NCBI GenBank assembly: GCA_016287875.1
Contig: JAEEXQ010000016.1
Location: 1-35,488 of the forward strand
Source: Bacteroidales bacterium
GTDB lineage: Bacteria > Bacteroidota > Bacteroidia > Bacteroidales > UBA932
DNA length: 35,488 bases
Direction: 5' to 3'
A program made the position numbers and the translations under genes. The notes below the pieces were generated by a model. The model was not told the origin of the DNA. It saw nothing but the letters and a program-made list of their open reading frames with translations, and did no database searches. Below, piece by piece: positions 24,936 through 33,080 of this stretch (its first letter is position 1; each line of letters begins with the position of its first letter).

Positions 24936-25130
24936 ATGGAAGAATTCAGTTACAAAGAAAAGGCTATACTGAAACTGATTGCGGCAGGCCGCACAAGCCA
25001 GGAGATTGCCGACGAACTGCATCTTAGCCTCCCGACCATCAAATGGTACCGCAAGAAGATGAAGGAGAAGACAGCCTCGGAGACTACTGTGGAAATGATC
25101 CGCAAAGCGATTGAGAACAAACTACTTTAA
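24936..25130 (+). CDS. Stand-alone LuxR/GerE-type HTH protein, 64 aa
   Basis: 64 residues, nothing but the HTH: MEEFSYKEKAILKLIAAGRT, then SQEIADELHLSLPTIKWYRKK. By hand alignment it matches the C-terminal HTH of the divergent transmembrane regulator at 33 of 61 positions, with the recognition helix identical. It is first in a tight run with the lipoprotein, the 48-aa peptide and the GLUG lipoprotein (gaps 12, 12 and 14 bp). It may compete with, or dimerise with, the membrane regulator. An in-frame ATG at 24867 exists but would add 23 residues not seen in HTH families and overlap the operator. Confidence 0.8.
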   Translation: MEEFSYKEKAILKLIAAGRTSQEIADELHLSLPTIKWYRKKMKEKTASETTVEMIRKAIENKLL

Positions 25131-25142
25131 TCAACCAGTCAT

Positions 25143-25811
25143 ATGAAAAAGATTATTATTTCCCTGTCGATTGTTTCTGTATGTGTGGCGGCGTGTTCCT
25201 GCGCCGGCCTTCTCAACGGCCCCGATAACGGTGAAGTGCCTGACGGCATCACCATCGAGGAAATGAACGAAAAAGGATATGCCATCAAACTTTCGTACAC
25301 CAGTGCGGAAGGCTACTCCAGCGACAATGGCAGCCTGGTCTATACCCGCAAAGGAAAGAAATACCGTTGGGATACGGTATCACAGAGAAGCGTCTATGCC
25401 TATTATTACGACCGTGCAAGCGAGTCCGGCTACCAGTATTATGATGAAGAGTGGGCCGAGTACGATTATTATCGTTGCCAGCAGACCGTTAACAACCTGT
25501 TCTCGGAATGGGTGAACGACTGCAGCTCTCTTCTCAAGAACTATGGTTTCGAAAAGACCGGCACCACCGAGATACTTGGCTTGACCTGCGACGTCTGGAC
25601 CGGCACTTATTCTAAAGAGGGGAAGGCCTTCGGTGCAGTTGCCTACGGCGCAATGGCAAAGGAGGGCGCAAAGGGCGAATTCTGTGTCTGGAACGGACTG
25701 ACGCTCCGCACCAAGGTCGATGATAAGGTGCAGACGGAATGCACCGCAATCGTCGTAGGTATAGACGACGATGCATTCAGCCAGACGGTAGATATTAGCT
25801 GGATAAAATAA
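25143..25811 (+). CDS. Hypothetical lipoprotein, 222 aa
   Basis: An N-terminal lipoprotein signal (MKKIIISLSIVSVCVAACSC) with a lipobox VAAC puts the lipid on Cys18. The mature part is acidic and tyrosine-rich (SVYAYYYDRASESGYQYYDEEW). It then reads 'YGFEKTGTTEILGLTCDVWTGTYSKEGKAFGAVAYGAMAKEGAKGEFCVWNGLTLRTK', which resembles short beta-rich domains where a Cys pair (in LTCDVW and FCVWNG) could form a disulfide. I do not recognise the family. Second gene of the HTH-lipoprotein-peptide-GLUG run; it is likely displayed at the outer membrane. Confidence 0.75.
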   Translation: MKKIIISLSIVSVCVAACSCAGLLNGPDNGEVPDGITIEEMNEKGYAIKLSYTSAEGYSSDNGSLVYTRKGKKYRWDTVSQRSVYAYYYDRASESGYQYYDEEWAEYDYYRCQQTVNNLFSEWVNDCSSLLKNYGFEKTGTTEILGLTCDVWTGTYSKEGKAFGAVAYGAMAKEGAKGEFCVWNGLTLRTKVDDKVQTECTAIVVGIDDDAFSQTVDISWIK

Positions 25812-25823
25812 AACGACACAAGT

Positions 25824-25970
25824 ATGAAGGATTATAAAAAGGGTGAGTACCTCGCACCGGAAGCCGGGGTTATGACAATTTTGACCGACTCTTCGATGCT
25901 TAGCGTCAGCGGAGGCAATGAAGGCCTCCTTGGCTCTGGCTACAGCTATGGCGAAGGTGATTTTGATTAA
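25824..25970 (+). CDS. 48-aa peptide with double-glycine-type leader
   Basis: The peptide starts MKDYKKGEYLAPEAGVMTIL and continues TDSSMLSVSGG (to residue 31) and then a 17-residue tail NEGLLGSGYSYGEGDFD. Counting back from Gly30-Gly31, Leu20 (-12), Met25 (-7) and Val28 (-4) occupy the hydrophobic positions of a double-glycine leader cut by C39-type peptidase transporters. The tail is Gly/Tyr/Asp-rich and lacks Cys. The opening 'KKxxYLAPE' form is also seen in many uncharacterised short Bacteroidales proteins next to fimbrillin-like genes. Gaps to neighbours are 12 and 14 bp. No C39 transporter is in the window. Confidence 0.7.
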   Translation: MKDYKKGEYLAPEAGVMTILTDSSMLSVSGGNEGLLGSGYSYGEGDFD

Positions 25971-25984
25971 TGGGGGAGACAGCA

Positions 25985-28264
25985 ATGAAAAAGTATTATT
26001 TGATTATTGCGGCCCTTGCTGCAGCCCTTGCTTGCTCCAAGGAGACTGTCAACACAGGATTGTCATTTACCGCTACGGTCGGTGATGCGTTTACAAAGAC
26101 AAGTTTGAGTGATTTGGGCGGTGGGGCATATGATATCGTATGGGCAACCTCCGACCAGATCCTGATTACCGACGATACCAACAATGCTGTTTATAAACCT
26201 ACGACAGCTGCTACACAAAGCCCTCTTTCCAGGTATTCCGGAACCGATCCGGTCGGCCCCACATACAAAGCTTACTACCCTTCAAGCTTTTATAACACAA
26301 GCAACAAGGAGTTCACTTTGCCGGAAGAAAGGACTTCGTATACAACGGGTGCCTTTGTGGATTTCCCTATGTATGCCCAGTCTGACAATACCGACCTGCA
26401 GTTCAAAAATGTCTGCGGACTTTTGCAGTTGTCTTTATCCGGAACCGGAAGTGAAAAGATTGGCAAGGTGGTGGTAACGGCTGACGAGTATCTGTCCGGC
26501 CCTATGACGATAACGGCCGATGGAGGTGCATATAAGGCATCGCTTTCTTCGGGAAGCAAGAGCGTAAGTGTTACGTTCTCATCTTATAAAACACTTACCG
26601 AGGGCGCCGTGGTCAATATCCCCCTTCCCGCAGGAACATATACCGGTCTTACCATTGAGGTATTCTCCAATCCTGCCGGACCATATTACTCACAAAAAGT
26701 GGCCAAATCGGGAATAGTTATTGTCCGGAGCCAGGTGACGACAGTCACTCTGACTTCAATAGCTTTTGACAAGACCGCACTCGCAAAGGGTAGCGGAACA
26801 TCCGTGGATCCTTTCCAGATTGAGACAGAGGATGATGTTATCGCACTTGGTGAAGCTTGCCGGAAAGGTTTGTCATTCTCCGGTAAATATTTTATTGTGA
26901 ACAACAATATCACCCTGACTAAAGCACATGTCCCCTTTGCATTGACTTGCAATACCTTTGACGGCAACAGCAAGACCATTACCCTGTCTGCCGGATATGA
27001 CTTTTCGTCGAAGCCGGTTTACGGTGGATTCTTCTCCGAGTTCTCCGGCACGCTGAAAGATTTGACCATGGCCGGTCCTGATGTTTCCTTCAGCACGGGT
27101 GAAACTGCTAACATGAAAGCCTTTGGAGCGCTTGTCGGAAGTTGGCAGACTAAGAGCGGAACTGTTTCCGGTTGTAGTAACGGTATCAATATAGAGATCT
27201 CATCAAGTGCTTCCGCGCAGATTCTTGTCGGTGGTCTGTTGGGCGTGTATTATGGAACGATAGGAAATTGCCATAATACTGGAAACTTGACAGTTTCATC
27301 TACTGTAAGGAGTTATAATTCGAGTGTCGGTGGCGTAGTCGGAAAGAGCGGCTATGTTTCAACGTCAGTCAACGCTGGAAACATTACGGCAACTAATGTC
27401 CGTTTTTGTGGCGGTGTGTCCGGATATATGAACGGAGATGGATCGGGATATTACGTCGATAAGTGTAAGAACACAGGAGATGTAAGTTCAACGACTTTAA
27501 CAGGAGCATCAAGCGCAGATAACCGAGTCCGAGCAGGAGGTATAGCAGGTTATTGTGCTAATCCGATCGAAGCCAGAAACTGTTTTAATAGCGGATCTAT
27601 TACAGCATGGGGACCGATTGTTTATTGGCCCGGAAGTATTGCCGGAGGATTATTCGGTGAAACAGGCGGTCATGATATAAAAAACTGTTATAATCTGGGT
27701 GATATCACGGCAAAAGTCGGAAGGGCTCTGTCTGATGCCGGGACTTATACATGCAAGCCTTTGGCTGGCGGTATAAGCGGATTCAATGGTAACGTAACGA
27801 ATTGTTACAGCGCCGGAACCCTGATAACGATGCGCTCCGTTAATAGCGGATCAGGATGGGAATATGGACGTTGTGAGGGCGGAATCGTGAGTATGACAGA
27901 TTACAAAAACAGCGTATACCAGGGTTCCGCAAGCTTCTGTTACTATCCGGATGCCCGGCTTGATGAGAGCTCCTATGACTTGTATTGCATCGGTTATCAG
28001 ACAAGGGCACAAAAGGAGGATTACTACCAGAATAATAACTCTACCACGAAGGGCGTTTCCGGAACAAATTGTTCGTCTTTCCATTCCGCTACTTTGGTAA
28101 CAGGTGGTAACAAGTCGGGAACCGTCACGATAGGTGCAACGGAATATCCCGTCGGTACTTCGATTCTTACTTTGTTAAATGCCGGAAAAGACGAATTGGG
28201 CTCTTCCTATCTTCCCTGGAAGGCAGGGGCCGGTGACCCTGCATATCCGGTATTCGATGAATAG
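25985..28264 (+). CDS. Fimbrillin-like/GLUG-repeat surface lipoprotein
   Basis: 759 residues. A signal peptide (MKKYYLIIAALAAALAC) gives a lipidated Cys17. Residues about 22-265 resemble the Mfa-like/fimbrillin fold ('VWATSDQILITDD', 'FPMYAQSDNTDLQFKNVCGLLQLSL', 'VVNIPLPAGTYTGLTIEV'). The rest resembles a right-handed parallel structure with at least six GLUG-type units, each ending near 'CxNxGxI': CHNTGNLTV, SVNAGNITA, CKNTGDVSS, CFNSGSITA, CYNLGDITA and CYSAGTLI. It is probably a surface adhesin or pilus-tip-like protein. Its 3' half is clearly lower in GC (one 60-bp stretch counted by hand at 47%) than housekeeping genes here (58% in a lon stretch), suggesting acquisition. The start is ATG 25985; ATG 25970 is less likely. 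Confidence 0.82.
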   Translation: MKKYYLIIAALAAALACSKETVNTGLSFTATVGDAFTKTSLSDLGGGAYDIVWATSDQILITDDTNNAVYKPTTAATQSPLSRYSGTDPVGPTYKAYYPSSFYNTSNKEFTLPEERTSYTTGAFVDFPMYAQSDNTDLQFKNVCGLLQLSLSGTGSEKIGKVVVTADEYLSGPMTITADGGAYKASLSSGSKSVSVTFSSYKTLTEGAVVNIPLPAGTYTGLTIEVFSNPAGPYYSQKVAKSGIVIVRSQVTTVTLTSIAFDKTALAKGSGTSVDPFQIETEDDVIALGEACRKGLSFSGKYFIVNNNITLTKAHVPFALTCNTFDGNSKTITLSAGYDFSSKPVYGGFFSEFSGTLKDLTMAGPDVSFSTGETANMKAFGALVGSWQTKSGTVSGCSNGINIEISSSASAQILVGGLLGVYYGTIGNCHNTGNLTVSSTVRSYNSSVGGVVGKSGYVSTSVNAGNITATNVRFCGGVSGYMNGDGSGYYVDKCKNTGDVSSTTLTGASSADNRVRAGGIAGYCANPIEARNCFNSGSITAWGPIVYWPGSIAGGLFGETGGHDIKNCYNLGDITAKVGRALSDAGTYTCKPLAGGISGFNGNVTNCYSAGTLITMRSVNSGSGWEYGRCEGGIVSMTDYKNSVYQGSASFCYYPDARLDESSYDLYCIGYQTRAQKEDYYQNNNSTTKGVSGTNCSSFHSATLVTGGNKSGTVTIGATEYPVGTSILTLLNAGKDELGSSYLPWKAGAGDPAYPVFDE

Positions 28265-28272
28265 CGTGCTAT

Positions 28273-28314
28273 ATACAAATAAGGCTGCTCAAAACCGAGC
28301 AGCCTTGTTTGTAT
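28273..28314. terminator. Strong bidirectional terminator
   Basis: AAGGCTGCTC (28281-28290) and GAGCAGCCTT (28297-28306) form a 10-bp perfect stem. The flanking ATACAAA/TTTGTAT extends it to 18 bp with one mismatch. It lies between the convergent GLUG and acyl-CoA dehydrogenase genes. Confidence 0.88.
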
Positions 28315-28322
28315 AAAACATC

Positions 28323-30032
28323 CTACTCCGCCCGGTAATTCTCCAAATCTTCTTCCTTGACGGTTGCGATGAAGGCTTCGTGGCGGGCGAAGTCGGCCTC
28401 GGCGAGGCGCACGTACACGTGGGCGCTGCGCGCAAAGAGGTCGGCACGCACGCTGGCGTCGCGCAGGATCAGCAGACTCATCATTATGTCGCCTGTCATC
28501 TCGTAGAGGTGGCGGGCGATGAAGTCTTGCTTCTCCTGGCTCTCCCCGGCAACCGAAGCGAGCACGGCCTCATACTTGGCCACGAGCGCTGCCACACGGT
28601 CCTTCGGAGGCTGGAGCTCGGCAGAGACTGCATCTTCCAGCATCTCCTTCATAATGTTGAGGTAGGTGCCGTTGGTGATGTAGCGTATGGCCGCAACGAC
28701 CTGAAGCTGGGTGGTTCCCTCGTAGATGGAGAAGATGCGGGCGTCGCGATAGAGCCTCTGGCACTTGTATTCCATAATGAAACCGGAACCTCCGTGCACG
28801 CTGATGGCGTCGTAGGCGTTCTGGTTGCAGTATTCGGAGTTCATACCCTTGCACAGCGGAGTGAAGGCGTCGGCGAGGCGGGAGTATTTCTTCATCTCCT
28901 GCTTCTCTTCGGCAGTCAGTTCGCGGCCGCAGCGCTGAAGGTCTTCCAGGCCCTTGTAGATGTCCACGTAGCGGGCGGTCTGGTAGAGCAGCGAACGGCC
29001 TGCATCGAGCTTGGCCTTCATTGTGGCGAGGATGTCGTACACGGCAGGGAAGTCGATGATCTTCTTGCCGAACTGGGCACGCTCGCGTGCATAGGCGAGA
29101 GCCTCGTTGTAGGCTTCCTGGCTCAGACCCACGCTCTGGGCGGCAATACCCAGACGGGCGCCGTTCATCAGGGCCATAACATATTTGATGAGGCCCAGGC
29201 GGGTGCTTCCCACCAGTTCGGCCTTGGCATTCTTATAAACAAGCTCGCAGGTAGGGGAGCCGTGGATACCGAGCTTGTGCTCGATGTGACGGACGTCCAC
29301 ACCTCCATTGCGCTTGTCGTAGATGAACATGGAAAGACCGCGGCCGTCGGTGGTGCCCTCTTCGGAACGGGCCAGCACCAGGTGCACGTCGGAATCTCCA
29401 TTGGTGATGAAGCGCTTCACGCCGTTCAGCCTCCAGCAATTCTCCTTTTCGTCGAAGGTCGCCTTGAGCATCACGCGCTGCAGGTCGGAACCGGCATCGG
29501 GCTCGGTGAGATCCATACTCATAGTCTCGCCGGCGCAGATGCGGGGGATGTAGCGCTGGCGCTGATCCTCGTCGCCGAACTCGTAGAGGGTGTCGGCGCA
29601 GGACTGCAGGCTCCATATGTTCTGGAAACTGGAATCAGCTGCGGAAACGATTTCGGAAAGCATGCTGAAAGGCACGTTGGGGAAGTTGAGCCCACCATAG
29701 CGACGGGCCTGGGCAACTCCGCTGAGCCCTGCCTTGCGGATGGCTTCGAGGTTCTCGAAGGTCTTGGCAGCATATATCATACGTCCGTTCTCGAGGTGCG
29801 GACCTTCCAGGTCGACATCTTCGGAGTTGGGAGCGAAAACGTTGGCGGCCAGGTCGCCCATTATCTCAAGCACGCGCTTGTAGTTTTCGATGCAGTCCTC
29901 GTAGTCCACGGGGGCATCGTCGAATTTATCCTTGTCCTCGTAGAAGTGCTCGCGCAGTTCCACCACGCGCTTCATCAGAGGGTGATCCAGGTAGAATTCC
30001 AGTTCGGGATGGTCGGTATAGTAGTTTGCCAT
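28323..30032 (-). CDS. Acyl-CoA dehydrogenase with C-terminal extension
   Basis: 569 residues, longer than the usual about 380. The core FAD-dependent dehydrogenase (about 60-450) shows 'MSMDLTEPDAGSDLQ' for FAD binding and IYEGTTQLQ with the catalytic base glutamate. About 110 further residues form a helical extension like the long DmdC-type enzymes (PF12806). It oxidises an acyl-CoA to the 2-enoyl form or, with the adjacent bifurcating-type ETF, reduces crotonyl-CoA. It is the third gene of etfB-etfA-dehydrogenase, 12 bp after etfA. The substrate cannot be told from the sequence. Confidence 0.92.
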   Translation of the reverse strand: MANYYTDHPELEFYLDHPLMKRVVELREHFYEDKDKFDDAPVDYEDCIENYKRVLEIMGDLAANVFAPNSEDVDLEGPHLENGRMIYAAKTFENLEAIRKAGLSGVAQARRYGGLNFPNVPFSMLSEIVSAADSSFQNIWSLQSCADTLYEFGDEDQRQRYIPRICAGETMSMDLTEPDAGSDLQRVMLKATFDEKENCWRLNGVKRFITNGDSDVHLVLARSEEGTTDGRGLSMFIYDKRNGGVDVRHIEHKLGIHGSPTCELVYKNAKAELVGSTRLGLIKYVMALMNGARLGIAAQSVGLSQEAYNEALAYARERAQFGKKIIDFPAVYDILATMKAKLDAGRSLLYQTARYVDIYKGLEDLQRCGRELTAEEKQEMKKYSRLADAFTPLCKGMNSEYCNQNAYDAISVHGGSGFIMEYKCQRLYRDARIFSIYEGTTQLQVVAAIRYITNGTYLNIMKEMLEDAVSAELQPPKDRVAALVAKYEAVLASVAGESQEKQDFIARHLYEMTGDIMMSLLILRDASVRADLFARSAHVYVRLAEADFARHEAFIATVKEEDLENYRAE

Positions 30033-30044
30033 AGTTCGTCAGGT

Positions 30045-31070
30045 TTATTTGCTGTTCGCCTTGTAATACTTAATGAGTTTGGGTACGACCTCTTCCACCT
30101 TGCCTATTACCACATAGTCCGCAATCTTGTTGATGGGGGCGTCGGGGTCGGTGTTGATGGAGATGATTATGCCGCTGTCGCGCATACCGGCGATGTGCTG
30201 TATCTGCCCGGAGATGCCGCAGGCGATGTACACCTTGGGATGTACGGTGACGCCGGTCTGGCCGATCTGACGGTCGTGATCCACGAAGCCGGCATCTACC
30301 GCTGCGCGGCTGGCGCCAACCTCTCCGTGGAGTTCCTTGGCAAGAGTGAAGAGCATGTCGAAGCCCTCCTTGCTGCCCATTCCGTAACCTCCGGCAACCA
30401 CGATGGGAGCGCCCTTGAGGTTATGCTTGGCCGCCTCGATATGACGGTCGATGACCTTCACGAGGTAGTCGGAATCGGGCACGTATTTATCGACGTCGGC
30501 GATTACGACTTCGCCCTTGTAGTTCTCGTCGAGTATCTGCTTCTGCATCACGCCGCTGCGCACCGTGGCCATCTGGGGCCTGTGCTCGGGGTTCACGATG
30601 GTGGCAACTATGTTGCCGCCGAACGCCGGACGGATCTGGTAGAGCAGGTCGGTGTATTTTTCGTGGGTCTTGATGTCCTCGTAATCACCGATTTCGAGCT
30701 GGGTGCAGTCAGCGGTAAGTCCGCTTACCAGCGAGCTGGAGACCCTGGGGCCGAGGTCGCGTCCGATGACGGTCGCGCCCATCAGGCAGATCTGGGGATC
30801 TTCTTCCTTGAAGAGGTTCACCAGTATGTCGGTGTGGGGAGCGGAAGTATAGGGGAAGAGCCCGGGGGCATCGAAGATGAAGAGCTTGTCAACTCCGTAG
30901 GGGAGTATCTGGCTCTCGACTTTTCCGGTGATGCCGCTGCCGGCAGCAACTGCGTGCAACTGCACACCAAGCTGGTTGGCCAGCTTGCGGCCCTTGGTGA
31001 GGAGTTCCTGGGAGACTTCGGCAACTGTCGTGCCCTCTATCTCGCAATATACGAATACGTTGTTTTTCAT
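30045..31070 (-). CDS. etfA: Electron transfer flavoprotein subunit alpha
   Basis: 341 residues. The N-terminal half is the ETF alpha/beta fold. The C-terminal FAD domain carries the hallmark 'GASRAAVDAGFVDHDRQIGQ', followed by 'TVHPKVYIACGISGQIQHIAG' and 'INTDPDAPI'. With EtfB it passes electrons between the adjacent acyl-CoA dehydrogenase and the respiratory chain or ferredoxin. It is 4 bp after etfB. This fused etfB-etfA-bcd order is common to anaerobic butyrate- or acyl-CoA-metabolising Bacteroidales. Confidence 0.95.
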   Translation of the reverse strand: MKNNVFVYCEIEGTTVAEVSQELLTKGRKLANQLGVQLHAVAAGSGITGKVESQILPYGVDKLFIFDAPGLFPYTSAPHTDILVNLFKEEDPQICLMGATVIGRDLGPRVSSSLVSGLTADCTQLEIGDYEDIKTHEKYTDLLYQIRPAFGGNIVATIVNPEHRPQMATVRSGVMQKQILDENYKGEVVIADVDKYVPDSDYLVKVIDRHIEAAKHNLKGAPIVVAGGYGMGSKEGFDMLFTLAKELHGEVGASRAAVDAGFVDHDRQIGQTGVTVHPKVYIACGISGQIQHIAGMRDSGIIISINTDPDAPINKIADYVVIGKVEEVVPKLIKYYKANSK

Positions 31071-31074
31071 AGCT

Positions 31075-31947
31075 CTACCCGATGATCTTTTCGTTCAACA
31101 ATTCCTTGATGAGGCCTTCCACGTCGGAGTCGCTGCTGGAAAGAGTCTTGCTCTCCTTGGCCTGGAAGACTATGTTCTGCACGGCTTTCACCCTGGTAGG
31201 GGAGCCGGCTCCACCGCACTGTGCAGGGTCGCCATCGACATCGGCGACACTCCACTGGGTGAGGTTGAGGTAGGGCTTCTGCTCGTATAGATAATCGTAG
31301 GCAGTGCCTTCTGCGGGGCATTCTGCCGGGCAGGTGGCGCGCTTGTACTTCATCACCAGCTTGGCATTGCAAGGCCTGCAGGGAGTTGCGCTGCCATTCA
31401 CCGTGATGAGCAGAGGAAGGGGTGCGACTACGGTTTCGACGCCTCCGTCGATATGGCGGCGTATGGTCGCCTTCCCGTCTTCGATACCAAGAATCTCTTC
31501 GGCATAGGTGACTTGGGTGAGTCCGAGCTTCTGGGCAACCTGGGGACCTACCTGTGCGGTATCTCCGTCGATGGCCTGACGGCCGCCGATGATGATGTCG
31601 GCCCCGCCTATCTTCTTGATGGCGGTGGCAAGTGCGTAAGAAGTTGCGAGAGTGTCGGCGCCTGCGAAGAGGCGGTCGGTGAGGAGCCAGCCTGTATCTG
31701 CCCCTCTGTATAGACCCTGGCGGATGATTTCACCGGCGCGGGGAGGACCCATCGTGAGCACACCTACGGATGTGCCGGGATTCTGTTCTTTGATCTGGAG
31801 TGCTTGCTCGAGCGCAAGAAGGTCATCGGGATTGAAGATGGCCGGAAGTGCAGCCCGGTTGACGGTGCCGGCTTCGGTCATGGCATCCTTCCCCACGTTG
31901 CGTGTGTCCGGGACCTGCTTGGCCAGCACGATGATTTTGTACTTCAT
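31075..31947 (-). CDS. etfB: Electron transfer flavoprotein subunit beta, Cys-rich variant
   Basis: 290 residues. It begins MKYKIIVLAKQVPDTRNVGK and has the nucleotide-binding 'GGRQAIDGDTAQVGPQVAQKLG' of EtfB. After 'LPLLITVNGSATPC' a Cys cluster appears: Cys190-x2-Cys193-x12-Cys206-x3-Cys210, with a further Cys244. Ordinary EtfB has 'EPRYPSLRGIMKAKRK' here without cysteines. The cluster could bind a metal or Fe-S centre. It is first in the operon, with a -7 element upstream at 31985-31992. Fold assignment is secure; the Cys role is inference. Confidence 0.93.
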   Translation of the reverse strand: MKYKIIVLAKQVPDTRNVGKDAMTEAGTVNRAALPAIFNPDDLLALEQALQIKEQNPGTSVGVLTMGPPRAGEIIRQGLYRGADTGWLLTDRLFAGADTLATSYALATAIKKIGGADIIIGGRQAIDGDTAQVGPQVAQKLGLTQVTYAEEILGIEDGKATIRRHIDGGVETVVAPLPLLITVNGSATPCRPCNAKLVMKYKRATCPAECPAEGTAYDYLYEQKPYLNLTQWSVADVDGDPAQCGGAGSPTRVKAVQNIVFQAKESKTLSSSDSDVEGLIKELLNEKIIG

Positions 31948-31984
31948 AATTTAAATAGGTTTTAGTAATTGTCTATTCAGGATG

Positions 31985-31992
31985 CAAATATA
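31985..31992 (-). promoter_or_regulatory. -7 promoter element of the etfBA operon
   Basis: TATATTTG on the minus strand fits TANNTTTG. It lies 37 bp before the etfB ATG; no matching -33 element is seen. Confidence 0.5.
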
Positions 31993-32004
31993 GCAAAATA
32001 TTTT

Positions 32005-32679
32005 TCATCGCCGGTTGGAGGCAACTCCAATGTAGTAAAACAAGGTGGCAAGCGACCCCAGGGCAGCGATGACATAAGTGTAGGCGGCCCATTTGAGTGC
32101 GTCCTTGGCCAGGGGAAGGGTCTCATAGGTAGTAAGGCCCGAATTCTCAAGCCAGGCTATGGCCCTGCGGCTGGCGTCTATCTCGACGGGGAGGGTGACG
32201 AAACTGAAGATGGTCGTCAGGGCGAAGAGCCCAATGCCTATCCATATCAGGTTCGGGAAAATATTTATGAAGAGGACCCCGGCCAGCAGCACCCACTGCA
32301 CGGTATTGTTGGCGAAACTTACTACCGGCACCATTGCGCTGCGCAGCTTCAGGGGCCCATAGCCCTGGGCGTGCTGGAGGCAGTGTCCGGTTTCGTGGGC
32401 TGCCACTGCTGCCGCCGCTATATTGCGCTGGGCGAACACCGAATCCGAAAGGTTGATGGTCTTGTCGGCAGGATTGTAGTGGTCGGTCAGCTGGCCGTTC
32501 ACCGAGCCTATCCTGACATCGCTGATCCCGTTGTCCTCCATCATCTTGGCCGAAACCTCGGCTCCGCTGGCGCTGATGGGAATCCTAGAATACTTCTTGA
32601 AACGGCTGTTGAGCGTGGTCTGCACCAGAAGGCTCAGCACCATCACAACAATTATCATAATCCATGCGAAAGAATACAT
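32005..32679 (-). CDS. Membrane zinc metallopeptidase (YugP-like, PF04298)
   Basis: 224 residues. An N-terminal membrane helix (FAWIMIIVVMVLSLLVQ) is followed by a soluble peptidase part with the zinc site in AAHETGHCLQHAQGY (HExGH). Two or three further membrane helices follow (WVLLAGVLFINIFPNLIWIGIG; a final YTYVIAALGSLATLFYYIGV). It is a neutral zinc metallopeptidase of unknown substrate, usually implicated in membrane protein quality control. It lies 14 bp after the S4 gene in the same direction, so the three genes DJ-1, S4 and this one form one run. Confidence 0.9.
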   Translation of the reverse strand: MYSFAWIMIIVVMVLSLLVQTTLNSRFKKYSRIPISASGAEVSAKMMEDNGISDVRIGSVNGQLTDHYNPADKTINLSDSVFAQRNIAAAAVAAHETGHCLQHAQGYGPLKLRSAMVPVVSFANNTVQWVLLAGVLFINIFPNLIWIGIGLFALTTIFSFVTLPVEIDASRRAIAWLENSGLTTYETLPLAKDALKWAAYTYVIAALGSLATLFYYIGVASNRR

Positions 32680-32693
32680 AATATCCGGTTTAA

Positions 32694-33077
32694 TCAGTTT
32701 TCATCCATAGCATCCCAGAGTGCATCCAGGGTGCGGCGGTCTTTTTTGGTAGGGCGGCCGCTGCCCTTGTCGCGCTTCACGAAGAAGGTCTCGGTCGGAG
32801 CGTGGAGCTTGTCCAGTTCCGCTTCCGGAGTGAGGTTCTCGGCGTACTCTCCCACCAGGGCGGCACCTACGCGGCTGTGCAAGGCGGCCTTAACCCTGTA
32901 AGTCAGTTCGACGGGCCCCTTGCGTATCACCAGCAGGTCCCCGGGTTTGACCTCTTTCGAGGGCTTGCTCACTACGCCGTTCACTTGCACCTTGTTGCCC
33001 TTGCAGGCATCGGTGGCGTCGGAACGGGTCTTGAAAACCCGTATGCACCAAAGATATTTGTCGAGTCTGAGCTCCAT
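32694..33077 (-). CDS. S4-domain RNA-binding protein (Hsp15-like)
   Basis: 127 residues. The first 60 form an S4 domain (MELRLDKYLWCIRVFKTRSD, GNKVQVNGVVSKPSKEVKPGD), as in HslR/Hsp15, which rescues stalled 50S subunits carrying nascent chains. The C-terminal tail is basic (RDKGSGRPTKKDRRTLDAL). It starts 3 bp after the DJ-1 gene stop and lies before the peptidase gene. It could alternatively be another S4 RNA-binding factor, but the length and tail fit Hsp15-like proteins. Confidence 0.85.
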   Translation of the reverse strand: MELRLDKYLWCIRVFKTRSDATDACKGNKVQVNGVVSKPSKEVKPGDLLVIRKGPVELTYRVKAALHSRVGAALVGEYAENLTPEAELDKLHAPTETFFVKRDKGSGRPTKKDRRTLDALWDAMDEN

Positions 33078-33080
33078 AAG

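Noticed and set aside
28380..31085. A 901-codon open frame on the plus strand opposite the acyl-CoA dehydrogenase and etfA genes
   Set aside because: It is the shadow of two well-recognised genes on the other strand; it spans their gap and resembles no protein family. High GC at third positions makes such long antisense frames common here.
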